NCBI GenBank assembly: GCA_017544265.1
Contig: JAFYEM010000015.1
Location: forward strand, 1 to 50,604
DNA length: 50,604 nt
Direction of reading: 5' to 3'
From: Bacteroidales bacterium
Lineage (GTDB): Bacteria; Bacteroidota; Bacteroidia; Bacteroidales; UBA932
Positions 14,535 through 22,985 of this stretch are shown here, piece by piece (the stretch's first letter is position 1; each line of letters opens with the position of its first letter). A program made the translations under genes and the position numbers. The notes under the pieces are model-generated. The model was not told the DNA's origin. It saw only the letters and a program-made list of their open reading frames with translations, and searched no databases.

Positions 14535-15723
14535 ATGAAATCTTTCAAATTTGCTATACTGACCATCGCGGTCATTATCCCTCTATTATGCTCTTGTGAG
14601 GGCTGACAGAAGATTGAAGGAAAGCCGTTCGACGAACTTCCTGTCCTTGAAAATTCAGACCTTCTTGCTTTCTTCAAGGCTCTCCCGGAGCAGGATCTGC
14701 CTGATATGATCGCCCCTGCGGAAAAGCGCGAGGCCTATTTCGAAAAATTCATTTTAATGGCCGAAGAGGGTGCCCTTGGCGACGGCGAGGGATTCATGGA
14801 AAGGAGTACAAACAACGCTGTTTTCTGGTCCGATTTCATGGACTATGATGAAAATGAGATTGTCGAGTATTCTGACGGGCCGCATCCATCCATACGTCAA
14901 TTTATATGTCTATTCCGGCGCGAAAGATGGCATGCGCTTCGGCGTGCTGAAATCCGGCGCCTACGTGGACGGCGACATCAAGGTTAATCCGGAAAAATAT
15001 TATTGGCTGGACAGCAAAAGCGGGAAATTGAGCAAAGCCTCTCTGCCGCTTGATCCTCCGTACACCGAAGATGATTTGACCGCAGACGCCCTGATTACCT
15101 ATGGTAACCCGAACCTGTATTATGCCATCAAAAACGGCGGAGTCGGCAATTATTACTACGACAGCGGAATGGAGGTCGAAATTCTTGAAGTTGGCCGCAC
15201 TGGAGTCATCTACGACTGGAACGGCGTGAGCTTTGTCCGCAGCAGCGGAAAGCCCCTTTCTTTCATCTACAACTGGGGCTTCGCCAACATCGGTTTCAAC
15301 GACATTATTTCCTACGATATTCCCGGCTATACAACCACTTTTGAAAGCGCTGACGAATACGAACGCAAATTCTCCATCACCAAAGACGGGGAGGATGAGC
15401 CCACTCTGATTATATTCACCGACACTGAAGACCGCATCACCACAATCGAGGTGTGTTCTTCCGCCTATTGCAATCCCTACGGATTATATCCCGGAATGCC
15501 ATTCTCTGACTTTATCCGCAAGGTGAATGAAATCGGCGAGCTCTTCCCCGAGACGCCCTACGTCTCCTATATCGACGATGCCGACGAGGATTATATAATA
15601 ATCTACACCGGAATGGACGAAGACTTCTATTATAAAGTAGAAAAGGCCTATTATAACGGCGACGAGACGTTCACGGATGACGCCAAGATTGCCCGCGTCT
15701 GCGTAATTAACGCCGTCGGTTAG
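14535..15723 (+). pseudogene. Lipoprotein pseudogene with stop and frameshift
   Basis: From ATG 14535 the product starts MKSFKFAILTIAVIIPLLCS, a lipoprotein signal with lipobox LLCSC, but codon 24 is TGA (14604-14606). The same frame goes on in good coding style (QKIEGKPFDELPVLENSDLL) until about 14877. There GACGGGCCG holds one G too many: removing it joins YSDG to RIHPYVNLYVYSGAKDG in the other frame, which runs to the stop at 15723. The restored protein is about 396 residues, outer-leaflet-anchored, acidic and tyrosine-rich, of unknown family; a C-terminal part GLYPGMPFSDFIRKV looks like a small repeat unit also used by other Bacteroidales lipoproteins. Confidence 0.8.
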
Positions 15724-15730
15724 CCTGTAT

Positions 15731-16390
15731 TCAATATTCCCGAGGGCCGAAGATATCGGTGCCGATGCGGACTTCGGTGGCGCCGTGACGGATGGCAATG
15801 CGCCAGTCCGAAGACATCCCCATAGACAGTACATTTAAATGGTCGCAAAGCTCTGGATGGGCCGTGCGGATGTCGTCGAAAAGGCGGCGGACGGCGGAAA
15901 ATTCTGTGTCTATAAGGTCGATATCGCCAGTTAGCGACGCCATCGCCATAAGGCCGCGCACGCGTACTCCTGGAAGCCCCGGCAGCGCTTCAATCAACGC
16001 CGGAATCTCATCAGGGCTAAAGCCTTGCTTCGCTTCATCGTGCGAAATATGCACCTCCAGAAGTATGTCTATTACCTTACCCGCTGCGCTCCCCCACGAA
16101 GAAATCGACTCCAGAAGATGCCGAGAATCCACAGATTCTACAAGCGAGGCATAAGGTAGCACCAGTTTCAGTTTATTTGTCTGCAGATGGCCAATGAAAT
16201 GCCACTCGATGTCGGAGGGCATCAGCGGAACCTTTGCCGCGAACTCCTGGGGACGGCTCTCGGCAAATATGCGCTGCCCGGCGTCATAGGCCTCCATAAG
16301 CCTTTCGACGGGATGGAACTTGGAAACAGCAACAAGCGCCACCCCTTCGGGGAGTGACGCTTTGATGTTTCTGAGATTGTCCGCTATCAT
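15731..16390 (-). CDS. YggS/PLPBP pyridoxal-phosphate homeostasis protein
   Basis: 219 residues. Binds PLP and helps keep its level and amino-acid pools balanced; no enzymatic reaction is established. PLP lysine is Lys24 in VALVAVSKFHPVE. Other motifs are the EWHFIGHLQTNKLKLVLP segment, VRGLMAMA and SMGMSSDWRIAIRHGATEVR followed by IGTDIFG (phosphate binding). It starts one base after the yidC stop and closes the leftward DUF349-yidC-yggS operon, converging on the lipoprotein pseudogene with a gap of seven bases. Confidence 0.95.
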   Translation of the reverse strand: MIADNLRNIKASLPEGVALVAVSKFHPVERLMEAYDAGQRIFAESRPQEFAAKVPLMPSDIEWHFIGHLQTNKLKLVLPYASLVESVDSRHLLESISSWGSAAGKVIDILLEVHISHDEAKQGFSPDEIPALIEALPGLPGVRVRGLMAMASLTGDIDLIDTEFSAVRRLFDDIRTAHPELCDHLNVLSMGMSSDWRIAIRHGATEVRIGTDIFGPREY

Positions 16391-16391
16391 C

Positions 16392-18263
16392 TTATCTGCG
16401 GCGGGACTTCTGCTGTTCCATCTGCCGCTGCATCTTCTGGGCCTCCTCCAGCCGCTGCTGCCACTTGGACTTCGGGGCGGGCTTTCCTTCGGCCGCCTTC
16501 AGTCTGGCGTAAATCTTTTCCGGCTTGACGAACCACTTGCGGATTACGAAAGTCTCCGCCATAGTTATCAGGTTCGAAAGCAGGTAGTAATAACTCAGGC
16601 CGGCTGAAAGATTATTACAGATGAAGAACATCATTATAGGCATCATCCAGAGGCTCATGAAACGCATCATCTGGGCATTGGGGTCGTTCCCCGTTGTCTG
16701 GGACGGAGTGAGTATCTTGGAATAGAACCACATGGATACAGCCATAAGCAGGGCAAACAGCGACAGGTGGTCTCCGAGAAGGGGAATCCGGAATCCGAAA
16801 TCCAGTATGGAATCGTAAGCCGAGAGGTCGTCCGCCCAGAGGAAACTCTGCTGACGCAATTCAATGGATGCCGGGAAGAAGCGGAACATCGCCCAGAGAA
16901 TCGGGAACTGCAGGAACATGGGTAGGCATCCGCCCATTGGCGAAATTCCGGCCTTGCGGTACAGGTCCATAGTGGCCTGCTGCTTCTTCATGGCATCCTC
17001 CTGCTTGGGATACTTCTCATTGAGTTTGTCCAGTTCCGGCTTCAGTATCTGCATTGCTGCGGAGGAGGAATAGGACTTGTAGGCAAAGGGCAGCACCACT
17101 ATCTTGATGAAAATAGTCATAAGGAGGATTATCAGGCCGAAGTTGCTGATAAAGCGGTGAAGCCAGTCGAAAAGAGGGATAATCACGAAACGGGTGAACC
17201 ATCCCACGAGCCATCCTCCCAGAGGGATCACCTTTTCATACTTGTGATCATACGATTTAAGGGTGCCGAAATGATTTGGACCGAAATAGAACTCGAAGGG
17301 TATCCGGATGCTGTCGGTGCCGGGAGTGAAATCAGCACGCATGCTCGCGGAGCACTGCATCAGGTCGTGGGACGGGTCCTCCTCCGGAAGGTAGTTGACT
17401 GAGAACTCGCCCGAGACGAAGTTTTCAGGAGCGCGCATGATTGCAGAGAAGAACTGCTGCTGGAAAGCAAACCACTCGATCTTATGGTCGAAACGCTTGC
17501 TGCCGGAACGGCCGTTGCCGATATTCTCGGGCTTCTTGTCCTCCGGAAAATAGTAGTTCAGGCGGGAATACTGAGTCTCGTTCTTGTAACCTTTTTCAAG
17601 GCGCGGCACTGTGAGGTTGAAATCCAGGTCAATGCTCGATACATTGCGGGGAATCAGATCCTTCATCCCAACCAGAGAAACGACCTCGTCAATGCTGTAC
17701 GAATCAGCAGCCAGGGTGTATTTCTGCTCTATATATCCTCCGTTGGAGAAGGGCAGACGCATGACCACCACCGAATCCGAAGATTCGGCGGCAACGTATT
17801 CGAAATTGAATTTCCTGGTATCTACGGCCGTAGGAGCGAAGAGTACGAAACCAAGCTGGCTCTTTCCGCCCTCCACAAGATATAGAGGAGACTTGTCATA
17901 GCGGAGATAATCCTTGATCTGGACGCTGTAGGGCTGGCCGCCACGGGTAGTGAAAACCGCCGATATGCGGGAATTCTCTATAGTGACAAACTGCTCCTGA
18001 GCGATAACCGCCGCATTCAGCAGAGAGTCCGAATAGACAGCCGCGGCAGCGGCCGGAACTTCCGCAAGCTGGACGGTATCTTCGGGATGCTCCAGCAGAT
18101 ATGCGGCACGGGCGCTGTCCGCACGAGCCCTTTCAACTGCGTTTATCGAATCTATCTGAGCCTGAACGGCAAGTTGTTTTTTGTACTGGCGGCTTTGGAA
18201 AGTGAAAAAGCCTATCATTATAAGGCCTATCAGTACAAAGCCTATAATCGAGTTCCTGTCCAT
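16392..18263 (-). CDS. yidC: Membrane protein insertase YidC
   Basis: 623 residues. Inserts and folds inner-membrane proteins, alone or with Sec. TM1 is IIGFVLIGLIMIGFFTF near the N-terminus, followed by a large periplasmic domain (to about residue 350) and the conserved 60KD_IMP region: FGLIILLMTIFIKIVVLPF, GGCLPMFLQFPILWAMFRFF, and a final LSYYYLLSNLITMAETF helix. The C-terminal tail is basic and Gln-rich (RLEEAQKMQRQMEQQKSRRR), suiting ribosome contact. The ATG overlaps the stop of the upstream DUF349 gene (TAATG), so translation is coupled. Confidence 0.97.
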   Translation of the reverse strand: MDRNSIIGFVLIGLIMIGFFTFQSRQYKKQLAVQAQIDSINAVERARADSARAAYLLEHPEDTVQLAEVPAAAAAVYSDSLLNAAVIAQEQFVTIENSRISAVFTTRGGQPYSVQIKDYLRYDKSPLYLVEGGKSQLGFVLFAPTAVDTRKFNFEYVAAESSDSVVVMRLPFSNGGYIEQKYTLAADSYSIDEVVSLVGMKDLIPRNVSSIDLDFNLTVPRLEKGYKNETQYSRLNYYFPEDKKPENIGNGRSGSKRFDHKIEWFAFQQQFFSAIMRAPENFVSGEFSVNYLPEEDPSHDLMQCSASMRADFTPGTDSIRIPFEFYFGPNHFGTLKSYDHKYEKVIPLGGWLVGWFTRFVIIPLFDWLHRFISNFGLIILLMTIFIKIVVLPFAYKSYSSSAAMQILKPELDKLNEKYPKQEDAMKKQQATMDLYRKAGISPMGGCLPMFLQFPILWAMFRFFPASIELRQQSFLWADDLSAYDSILDFGFRIPLLGDHLSLFALLMAVSMWFYSKILTPSQTTGNDPNAQMMRFMSLWMMPIMMFFICNNLSAGLSYYYLLSNLITMAETFVIRKWFVKPEKIYARLKAAEGKPAPKSKWQQRLEEAQKMQRQMEQQKSRRR

Positions 18264-19927
18264 TATTCTTCATTCTCCTTCGCCTCGGCAGCACGGATCT
18301 TCGCCTTCAAGGCCTCCAACTCCTGCTTGGCTGCGTCAATTTTTGCCTGCATCTGTTTTACCAGCCCTTCTGAAGCCTTGGAGACTGAGAAGAAGCCGAT
18401 ATTGTTTTCGTAGGTCTGGATATCCTGTTGAAGTTGGGTAAACTTCTTGACAAGCACCTCTTTTTCGCTCTTGACTGCTCGGGAGGCACGGGCTACCGCC
18501 CTCTCGCCGGCGGATTTCATAGCCTTGGCCCTCTCAGTGAAGAAAACGTCGCAGGCAGCGCGGAAACGCTTCCACATCTGCTCGGATTTCTTGCGGGGGA
18601 CGGCTCCGATTTCCTTCCAGAGTTTCTGGAGTTCTATAAGGCGGGCCGAAGTCGCCTTCCAGTCAGTGGAGGTAGCGAGCTGCTCAGCTTCCTCGATAAT
18701 AGCCATCTTGCGCTCCATATTCTCATTCATCGAATCCTTGAAGCCGGCATAGAACTCCCGCTTGCGTTCGAAGAACTTGTCACAGGCGGCGCGGAAACGC
18801 TCATAGATTCGCTGGTTCTCCTTGCGGGTGGCAAAACCAATGGTGCGCCACTGGGCCTGGAGCGCCTCGATTTCCTTGGAAACGGCGTTCCACTCGGCGG
18901 AAGATGTGATTTCGCGAGAGGCAATTTCTTCCATCTTTTCGCAAAGAGCAGTCTTGGCGGCGAGATTCTCGTTCTGACGGGCTTTCTGCTCCTCGAAATG
19001 AGCCTGATACTTGCGGTTGATAACCGCCGTGGCAGCCTTGAAACGCTCCCAGATGGCATCGCGGAACTCCTTGGCGACAGGTCCGAGTTCCTTCCACTGC
19101 TCGTGCAGCTTCTGAAGTTCCTTGAAAGCAGTCACGCAGTCCTCGCTGGCCGCAAGTTCCTCTGCCTGCCGGCAGAACTCTTCCTTTGCCTCCAGATTCT
19201 TGCGGAAATCCAGATCCCTGAGGTCGCGGTTTATCTGCACCAGGTCATAGAACTTCTCCACATAGAGTTGATAGGTATCGTTCACGTCGCGGTAGTTCTG
19301 CTGCGGCACCGGGCCTATCTCCCTCCAGCGGGCCTGGATATCCCTGAATTTCGGGAAGGCATCCTTCATCTCGTCCTGCGACTCCACGAGGGCCTTGAGT
19401 TCCTCGATAATCGCAAGCTTGGCAGCAAGATTCTCCTCCCGCTGCGACTCCAGTTCGCGGTTGAACTCCGCTTTTTCTTTCTTGAATTTATTGTAAAGCT
19501 CCTTGAACGCGGCCTCCACAGCGGCAAAGGGATTGTCGCCGCCCTGAACCGACTCGGCAGTTTCACCGGACTCGACTTCCTGCTCGATCTGCCTGTCCGA
19601 AGGCTCGTCCACAAGTCCGTCGCCATATCCGGCATCTGCCTTCTCCTTGGAAAGGAGACGGTAGAATGCGGATTTAATGGCCTCTGCCTCCTTGGAGCGC
19701 TTCATCCTGTCCACGCTCTCAACGAGGGAACTCATCATTTCAGACAATTCCGAAAGCGATTTACCGACAAGGTTGACTATTTCTTCCTTTATTTCCGGTA
19801 CTTTCTCCGCCTGCTCAGCGGCATTTCCGGCTTCTTCTGCGGCCTTTTCCTGGGGCGCCGCCTGCTCCTGTGCTACATCCGCGGCCTCCTCCTGGGAGAT
19901 AACCTCGGGCTTCAATTCTTCACTCAT
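18263..19927 (-). CDS. DUF349 repeat protein
   Basis: 554 residues with an acidic N-terminus (EELKPEVISQEEAADVAQEQ) and at least four DUF349 helical units, seen from repeated motifs such as ARWREIGPVPQQNYRDV, EQWKELGPVAKEFRDAI, AQWRTIGFATRKENQRI and KLWKEIGAVPRKKSEQM. The C-terminal part is coiled coil. Function in Bacteroidota is unknown. ATG 19927 is chosen over TTG 19954 because it starts the acidic domain and lies a normal distance from the promoter. It is the first gene of the yidC-yggS operon. Confidence 0.92.
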   Translation of the reverse strand: MSEELKPEVISQEEAADVAQEQAAPQEKAAEEAGNAAEQAEKVPEIKEEIVNLVGKSLSELSEMMSSLVESVDRMKRSKEAEAIKSAFYRLLSKEKADAGYGDGLVDEPSDRQIEQEVESGETAESVQGGDNPFAAVEAAFKELYNKFKKEKAEFNRELESQREENLAAKLAIIEELKALVESQDEMKDAFPKFRDIQARWREIGPVPQQNYRDVNDTYQLYVEKFYDLVQINRDLRDLDFRKNLEAKEEFCRQAEELAASEDCVTAFKELQKLHEQWKELGPVAKEFRDAIWERFKAATAVINRKYQAHFEEQKARQNENLAAKTALCEKMEEIASREITSSAEWNAVSKEIEALQAQWRTIGFATRKENQRIYERFRAACDKFFERKREFYAGFKDSMNENMERKMAIIEEAEQLATSTDWKATSARLIELQKLWKEIGAVPRKKSEQMWKRFRAACDVFFTERAKAMKSAGERAVARASRAVKSEKEVLVKKFTQLQQDIQTYENNIGFFSVSKASEGLVKQMQAKIDAAKQELEALKAKIRAAEAKENEE

Positions 19928-19967
19928 TACAGTGTTTGTGTTAGTGTTAAACAATTACTATTGCGAA

Positions 19968-19999
19968 TTGCAAATATAACAAATATTTGACTATTTTTG
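19968..19999 (+). promoter_or_regulatory. trmD promoter
   Basis: TTG (19968-19970), 21 bases, TATTTTTG (19992-19999), 23 bases before the trmD ATG. Overlaps the opposing promoter at 19971-20002. Confidence 0.65.
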
Positions 20000-20002
20000 C
20001 AA
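19971..20002 (-). promoter_or_regulatory. DUF349-yidC-yggS operon promoter
   Basis: Minus-strand TTG (20002-20000), 21 bases, TATATTTG (19978-19971), 43 bases before the ATG at 19927. It shares nearly all of its DNA with the trmD promoter on the other strand. Confidence 0.68.
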
Positions 20003-20022
20003 TCCGAACGAAAGAATAGTAT

Positions 20023-20697
20023 ATGAGAATAGATATAATTACTGTTTTGCCGGAACTCCTGGAGAGTCCGCTCAGCCATTCAATCGTGGGACGGGCCATC
20101 AAAAAAGGTCTTGTGGACATTCAGGTCCATAATCTCCGCCGTCATGGACTCGGCCCGCGAAAGACCGTCGATGACTACAGTTACGGAGGCGACGCCGGTA
20201 TGGTCCTGATGGTGGAGCCTGTCTATAAAATGATAGAAGAACTCCGCAGCGAGAGGGACTATGACGAAGTGATATATCTCTCCCCCGACGGGGAAATTCT
20301 CACCCAGGGCATAGCCAACGAACTGTCCCTGAAAGAGAACATCATTCTTCTCTGCGGCCACTACAAAGGCATAGACGAACGCATCCGGGAGCATCTTGTA
20401 ACCCGCGAGATTTCCGTCGGGGACTATGTCGTCTCAGGAGGTGAAATCCCTGCTGCGCTGCTTGCAGACAGCATTGTGAGGCTTCTGCCAGGAGCCCTTA
20501 CGGATGAGACCTCAGCCCTTTCTGACAGTTTCCAGGAAGGTTTGGTCGCACCCCCCGTCTATACCCGTCCGGCTGAATTCAACGGCTGGAAGGTGCCCGA
20601 TGTCCTGCTTTCCGGAAATCCGAAACTGGTACGAGCCTGGCAGGATGAAAAAGCAGTCGAACGAACCCGTGAACGCCGCCCAGAACTGCTGAAATGA
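20023..20697 (+). CDS. trmD: tRNA (guanine-N1-)-methyltransferase
   Basis: 224 residues. Methylates G37 next to the anticodon in tRNAs, preventing +1 frameshifting. SPOUT-class motifs: YGGDAGMVLMVEPVYKM, LLCGHYKGIDERI (knot), VGDYVVSGGEIPAALLADSI and RLLPGAL. Length is normal. The last bases overlap the start of the trmO gene (ATGA), so the two tRNA-modification enzymes are translationally coupled. Confidence 0.97.
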   Translation: MRIDIITVLPELLESPLSHSIVGRAIKKGLVDIQVHNLRRHGLGPRKTVDDYSYGGDAGMVLMVEPVYKMIEELRSERDYDEVIYLSPDGEILTQGIANELSLKENIILLCGHYKGIDERIREHLVTREISVGDYVVSGGEIPAALLADSIVRLLPGALTDETSALSDSFQEGLVAPPVYTRPAEFNGWKVPDVLLSGNPKLVRAWQDEKAVERTRERRPELLK

Positions 20698-21347
20698 CAA
20701 TAGAACCGATAGCATATTACAGGGGCCAGATAAGCGGCAAGTTCGCTCTTCCACGCCAGAGTTCGCTGGCGCCTTCACTGAAGGGGCGGATTGTTTTTGA
20801 AAAACAGTATTCGATGCCGGAGGCCTTCCGGGGCCTTGACGGTTTCGAAAGGCTGTGGCTTATATGGGGCTTTTCCGAAAACGAAGGCCACTGGAGCCCG
20901 ACCGTACGTCCCCCGCGCCTTGGCGGGAATGAAAGAGTGGGCCTGTGGGCCAGCCGCTCCCCTTTCAGGCCCAACCCCCTGGGCATATCCGCCGTCACAA
21001 TAGAAAAAATCGGGGACGGTGTCATCTATGTCAGCGGCGCCGACCTGATGGACGGAACCCCTGTCTATGACGTAAAGCCCTATGTTGCCTATTGCGACGC
21101 ATTCCCATCATCCCGCAGCGGATTCGCAGCCTCCGCGCCGGAGCCGAAACTCAGGGTCGACTTTGAAGTATCCGTCGATGACAAGCTGCGCGAAACGCTT
21201 TCCCAGGTGCTTTCGCTGGACCCACGGCCCGCATATCACGGCGGCTCAGACGGCAGGGTTTACGGCATGGTATTTGATAATCTGGATGTCCGGTTCGCCG
21301 TCAGGGACGATCTGCTGACAGTGACTGAACTAAAACCCAGAACCTGA
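20694..21347 (+). CDS. trmO: tRNA t6A37 methyltransferase TrmO
   Basis: 217 residues. Adds a methyl group to N6-threonylcarbamoyladenosine at position 37 of some tRNAs. TsaA/UPF0066 family motifs: GFERLWLIWGFSENEG, the RSPFRPNPLGISAVTIEKI catalytic stretch and GADLMDGTPVYDVKPYVAYCD. The C-terminal part (residues about 155-217) is a normal family extension. Together with trmD upstream it forms a position-37 tRNA-modification pair. Start ATG 20694 overlaps trmD by four bases. Confidence 0.95.
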   Translation: MTIEPIAYYRGQISGKFALPRQSSLAPSLKGRIVFEKQYSMPEAFRGLDGFERLWLIWGFSENEGHWSPTVRPPRLGGNERVGLWASRSPFRPNPLGISAVTIEKIGDGVIYVSGADLMDGTPVYDVKPYVAYCDAFPSSRSGFAASAPEPKLRVDFEVSVDDKLRETLSQVLSLDPRPAYHGGSDGRVYGMVFDNLDVRFAVRDDLLTVTELKPRT

Positions 21348-21351
21348 AGTT

Positions 21352-22179
21352 ATGAAAAAAATATTTGCTTTAACTGCACTTCTGCTTCCCCTCAGTTTAT
21401 TCGCGCAGGGTGTCACCGAAAATGTCGATGAAGGTTTCGAGGCCCGCGGAAGGATTTCTGTCGGAGCAGACTGGAAACCAGTGAAAGGCTTTCACATTTA
21501 CCTTGATGAGCAGGCCCGCTTCAACAATAACTTCACTTCCTTTGACAGGCTGCACACCACCGTGGGAATGAGTTATAAATTCAACCCCTACCTGAAGGCC
21601 TCGGCCGAATATGTGCTGATTGCACTGATGAAAACAGACAAGTCGTGGAGGGTGCGCCACCGTGTTTCGGCCTCACTGACCGGTTCCTACAGCACAGGCC
21701 CCTGGCATTTCAGCCTGAAGGAGACCTTCCGTCTGACAAACTCTCCCTACCACATCAACACTTATGAAAAGCCCAGGAACGCCATGGCCCTTCTGCATAA
21801 ATTCAAAGTAGCATACAAAATCAACAATAAGCTTGAGCCATACGCCTTTTTCGAACTTCGCAACACCCTGAATGAAGTCCAGGCCTCGGTCACTCCGGTG
21901 TCAAATAAATCATACCTCTATAAGTTTGAAAATCTGGGATATAATCAGGTCTATATAAACCGTTACCGCGCCGGACTCGGCCTGGACTGGAAACTCTCCG
22001 GACACCACAGTCTGGACATCAAGCTTTTAGGAGACTACTGCTTCGACAAAAAAATAGACGTGGATTCGGCCGGCCAGATCAAGATGCTGGACGACGACGA
22101 GACTCAGGACCTCCCGGTAATCACCTACACCCGCGGATTTCACCTTATCCCGTCAATTTCCTATAAGTTCCGCTTCTGA
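21352..22179 (+). CDS. DUF2490 outer-membrane protein
   Basis: 275 residues with a signal peptide (MKKIFALTALLLPLSLFAQG). The mature protein alternates hydrophobic and polar residues in short strands with aromatic girdle residues (GFHIYLDEQARFNNNFTSFD; SWRVRHRVSASLTGSY; HSLDIKLLGDYCFD) and ends SISYKFRF, a typical C-terminal beta-barrel signature. DUF2490 proteins are predicted outer-membrane barrels of unknown cargo. Starts five bases after trmO and ends at a terminator within the opposing PAP2 gene. Confidence 0.9.
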   Translation: MKKIFALTALLLPLSLFAQGVTENVDEGFEARGRISVGADWKPVKGFHIYLDEQARFNNNFTSFDRLHTTVGMSYKFNPYLKASAEYVLIALMKTDKSWRVRHRVSASLTGSYSTGPWHFSLKETFRLTNSPYHINTYEKPRNAMALLHKFKVAYKINNKLEPYAFFELRNTLNEVQASVTPVSNKSYLYKFENLGYNQVYINRYRAGLGLDWKLSGHHSLDIKLLGDYCFDKKIDVDSAGQIKMLDDDETQDLPVITYTRGFHLIPSISYKFRF

Positions 22180-22193
22180 GGGCAGGGAAAAAA

Positions 22194-22985
22194 TCAGAAT
22201 ACTACGGCCAGGGAAAGGCCGTAGTTTTTGTTATAGTAGTATGGAAGGGCCACCACTGCCGCGTGGTTTGACGACGGCTTGTCCCAGCGGAAGAGGCGCC
22301 TCTCGAGAGGCAGCATCCAGTAGCCCACATTAGCCGATAAAATACCTATTGCAGCGCCGCCCAGAATGTCATTCACCCAGTGGCGGTCGTTATAGACACG
22401 AAGGAATGCGACGGTCGTTGCGACTGCATAGGCACCAAGGCCCCACCAGGGGCCATACTCCCTGCGCATGAGTTCAGCCCCCATGAAAGCCGTCGCGGTG
22501 TGGCCTGATGGGAAGGAGTTTCGGATGTCGCTCGACGGCCGCTGCTCGCATACGGTATATTTCAGGGTGTTGACGAGGATTCCAAGCGTGATCCAGGCGG
22601 TCGCGGTCACGGCCACCCTTTCCCTGAAAGGGCGCTCGTGAGGTACAGCGAAACCCAGAACCAGATTCACTCCGGCCGGAACATACTGGAAATAATCGTC
22701 CGCATGGAAACGGTGGTCTCCCCTCCAGGAAGCCGTCCATTCGCGGACGGGGGAATTTATATTATCCTTCCACTGCGGCAGCCAGACGCCGGTGAAACCC
22801 AGTCCGAGAAGGGCCGTGGGCGCTATGAGCGTTGTCCACTTGAAATGCTCGTCCCGTGCGAGGGTAAGTGAATCCGCCCGGCGGTCCCTTTCCCTAAGCG
22901 GACGCTCGAATGCAAGCGAATCGCGCTCCTGCGAATGTGCCGCAAGCGGAATGAGCAGCAATATGAATGTCAGGAATCTTCTCAC
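22194..22985 (-). CDS. PAP2-family membrane phosphatase
   Basis: 263 residues with a signal peptide (RRFLTFILLLIPLAAHSQ). PAP2 phosphatase motifs are complete: KYTVCEQRP (KX6RP), PSGHTATAF and RVYNDRHWVNDILGG (SRX5HX3D form), so the enzyme should be active on lipid phosphates such as undecaprenyl diphosphate or lipid A phosphates in the periplasm. The start is GTG 22985, which overlaps the stop of the upstream lipoprotein gene (GTGA). Its last codons hold the terminator of the opposing DUF2490 gene. Confidence 0.94.
   Translation of the reverse strand: MRRFLTFILLLIPLAAHSQERDSLAFERPLRERDRRADSLTLARDEHFKWTTLIAPTALLGLGFTGVWLPQWKDNINSPVREWTASWRGDHRFHADDYFQYVPAGVNLVLGFAVPHERPFRERVAVTATAWITLGILVNTLKYTVCEQRPSSDIRNSFPSGHTATAFMGAELMRREYGPWWGLGAYAVATTVAFLRVYNDRHWVNDILGGAAIGILSANVGYWMLPLERRLFRWDKPSSNHAAVVALPYYYNKNYGLSLAVVF
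22201..22229 (+). terminator. Terminator of DUF2490 gene, inside the PAP2 coding end
   Basis: ACTACGGCC (22201-22209), loop of seven, GGCCGTAGT (22217-22225) and TTTTT form a nine-pair intrinsic terminator. The same bases encode the last residues (NYGLSLAVVF) of the leftward PAP2 gene. Confidence 0.8.

Larger units (their letters stand above)
14183..14599 (+). pseudogene. YccF inner-membrane protein, truncated
   Basis: YccF family proteins normally contain two similar membrane-associated halves in about 120-150 residues. Here the first half is normal (MKFLGNILWLVFGGIVIALI to LLKLGTYALWPFGHELV) and the second begins GCLSVV, then the family match stops at about 14390. The frame continues for some 66 residues into a REP-like repeat (14415-14440) and the promoter of the next gene, giving an unrelated tail (LRCPGEAGADENCLHS). 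A deletion that joined yccF to repeat DNA is the likely cause. The remaining transmembrane half may still be made. Confidence 0.75.

Noticed and set aside
14535-14987. Recoding of TGA as an amino acid in the lipoprotein gene
   Set aside because: The same gene also has a frameshift, and TGA ends many intact genes here (trmD, adk, esterase); decay or error is simpler.
18428-19990. A 520-residue plus-strand frame opposite the DUF349 gene
   Set aside because: It is the complement of a repeat-rich helical protein; no domain, and it would run against the operon and its promoter.
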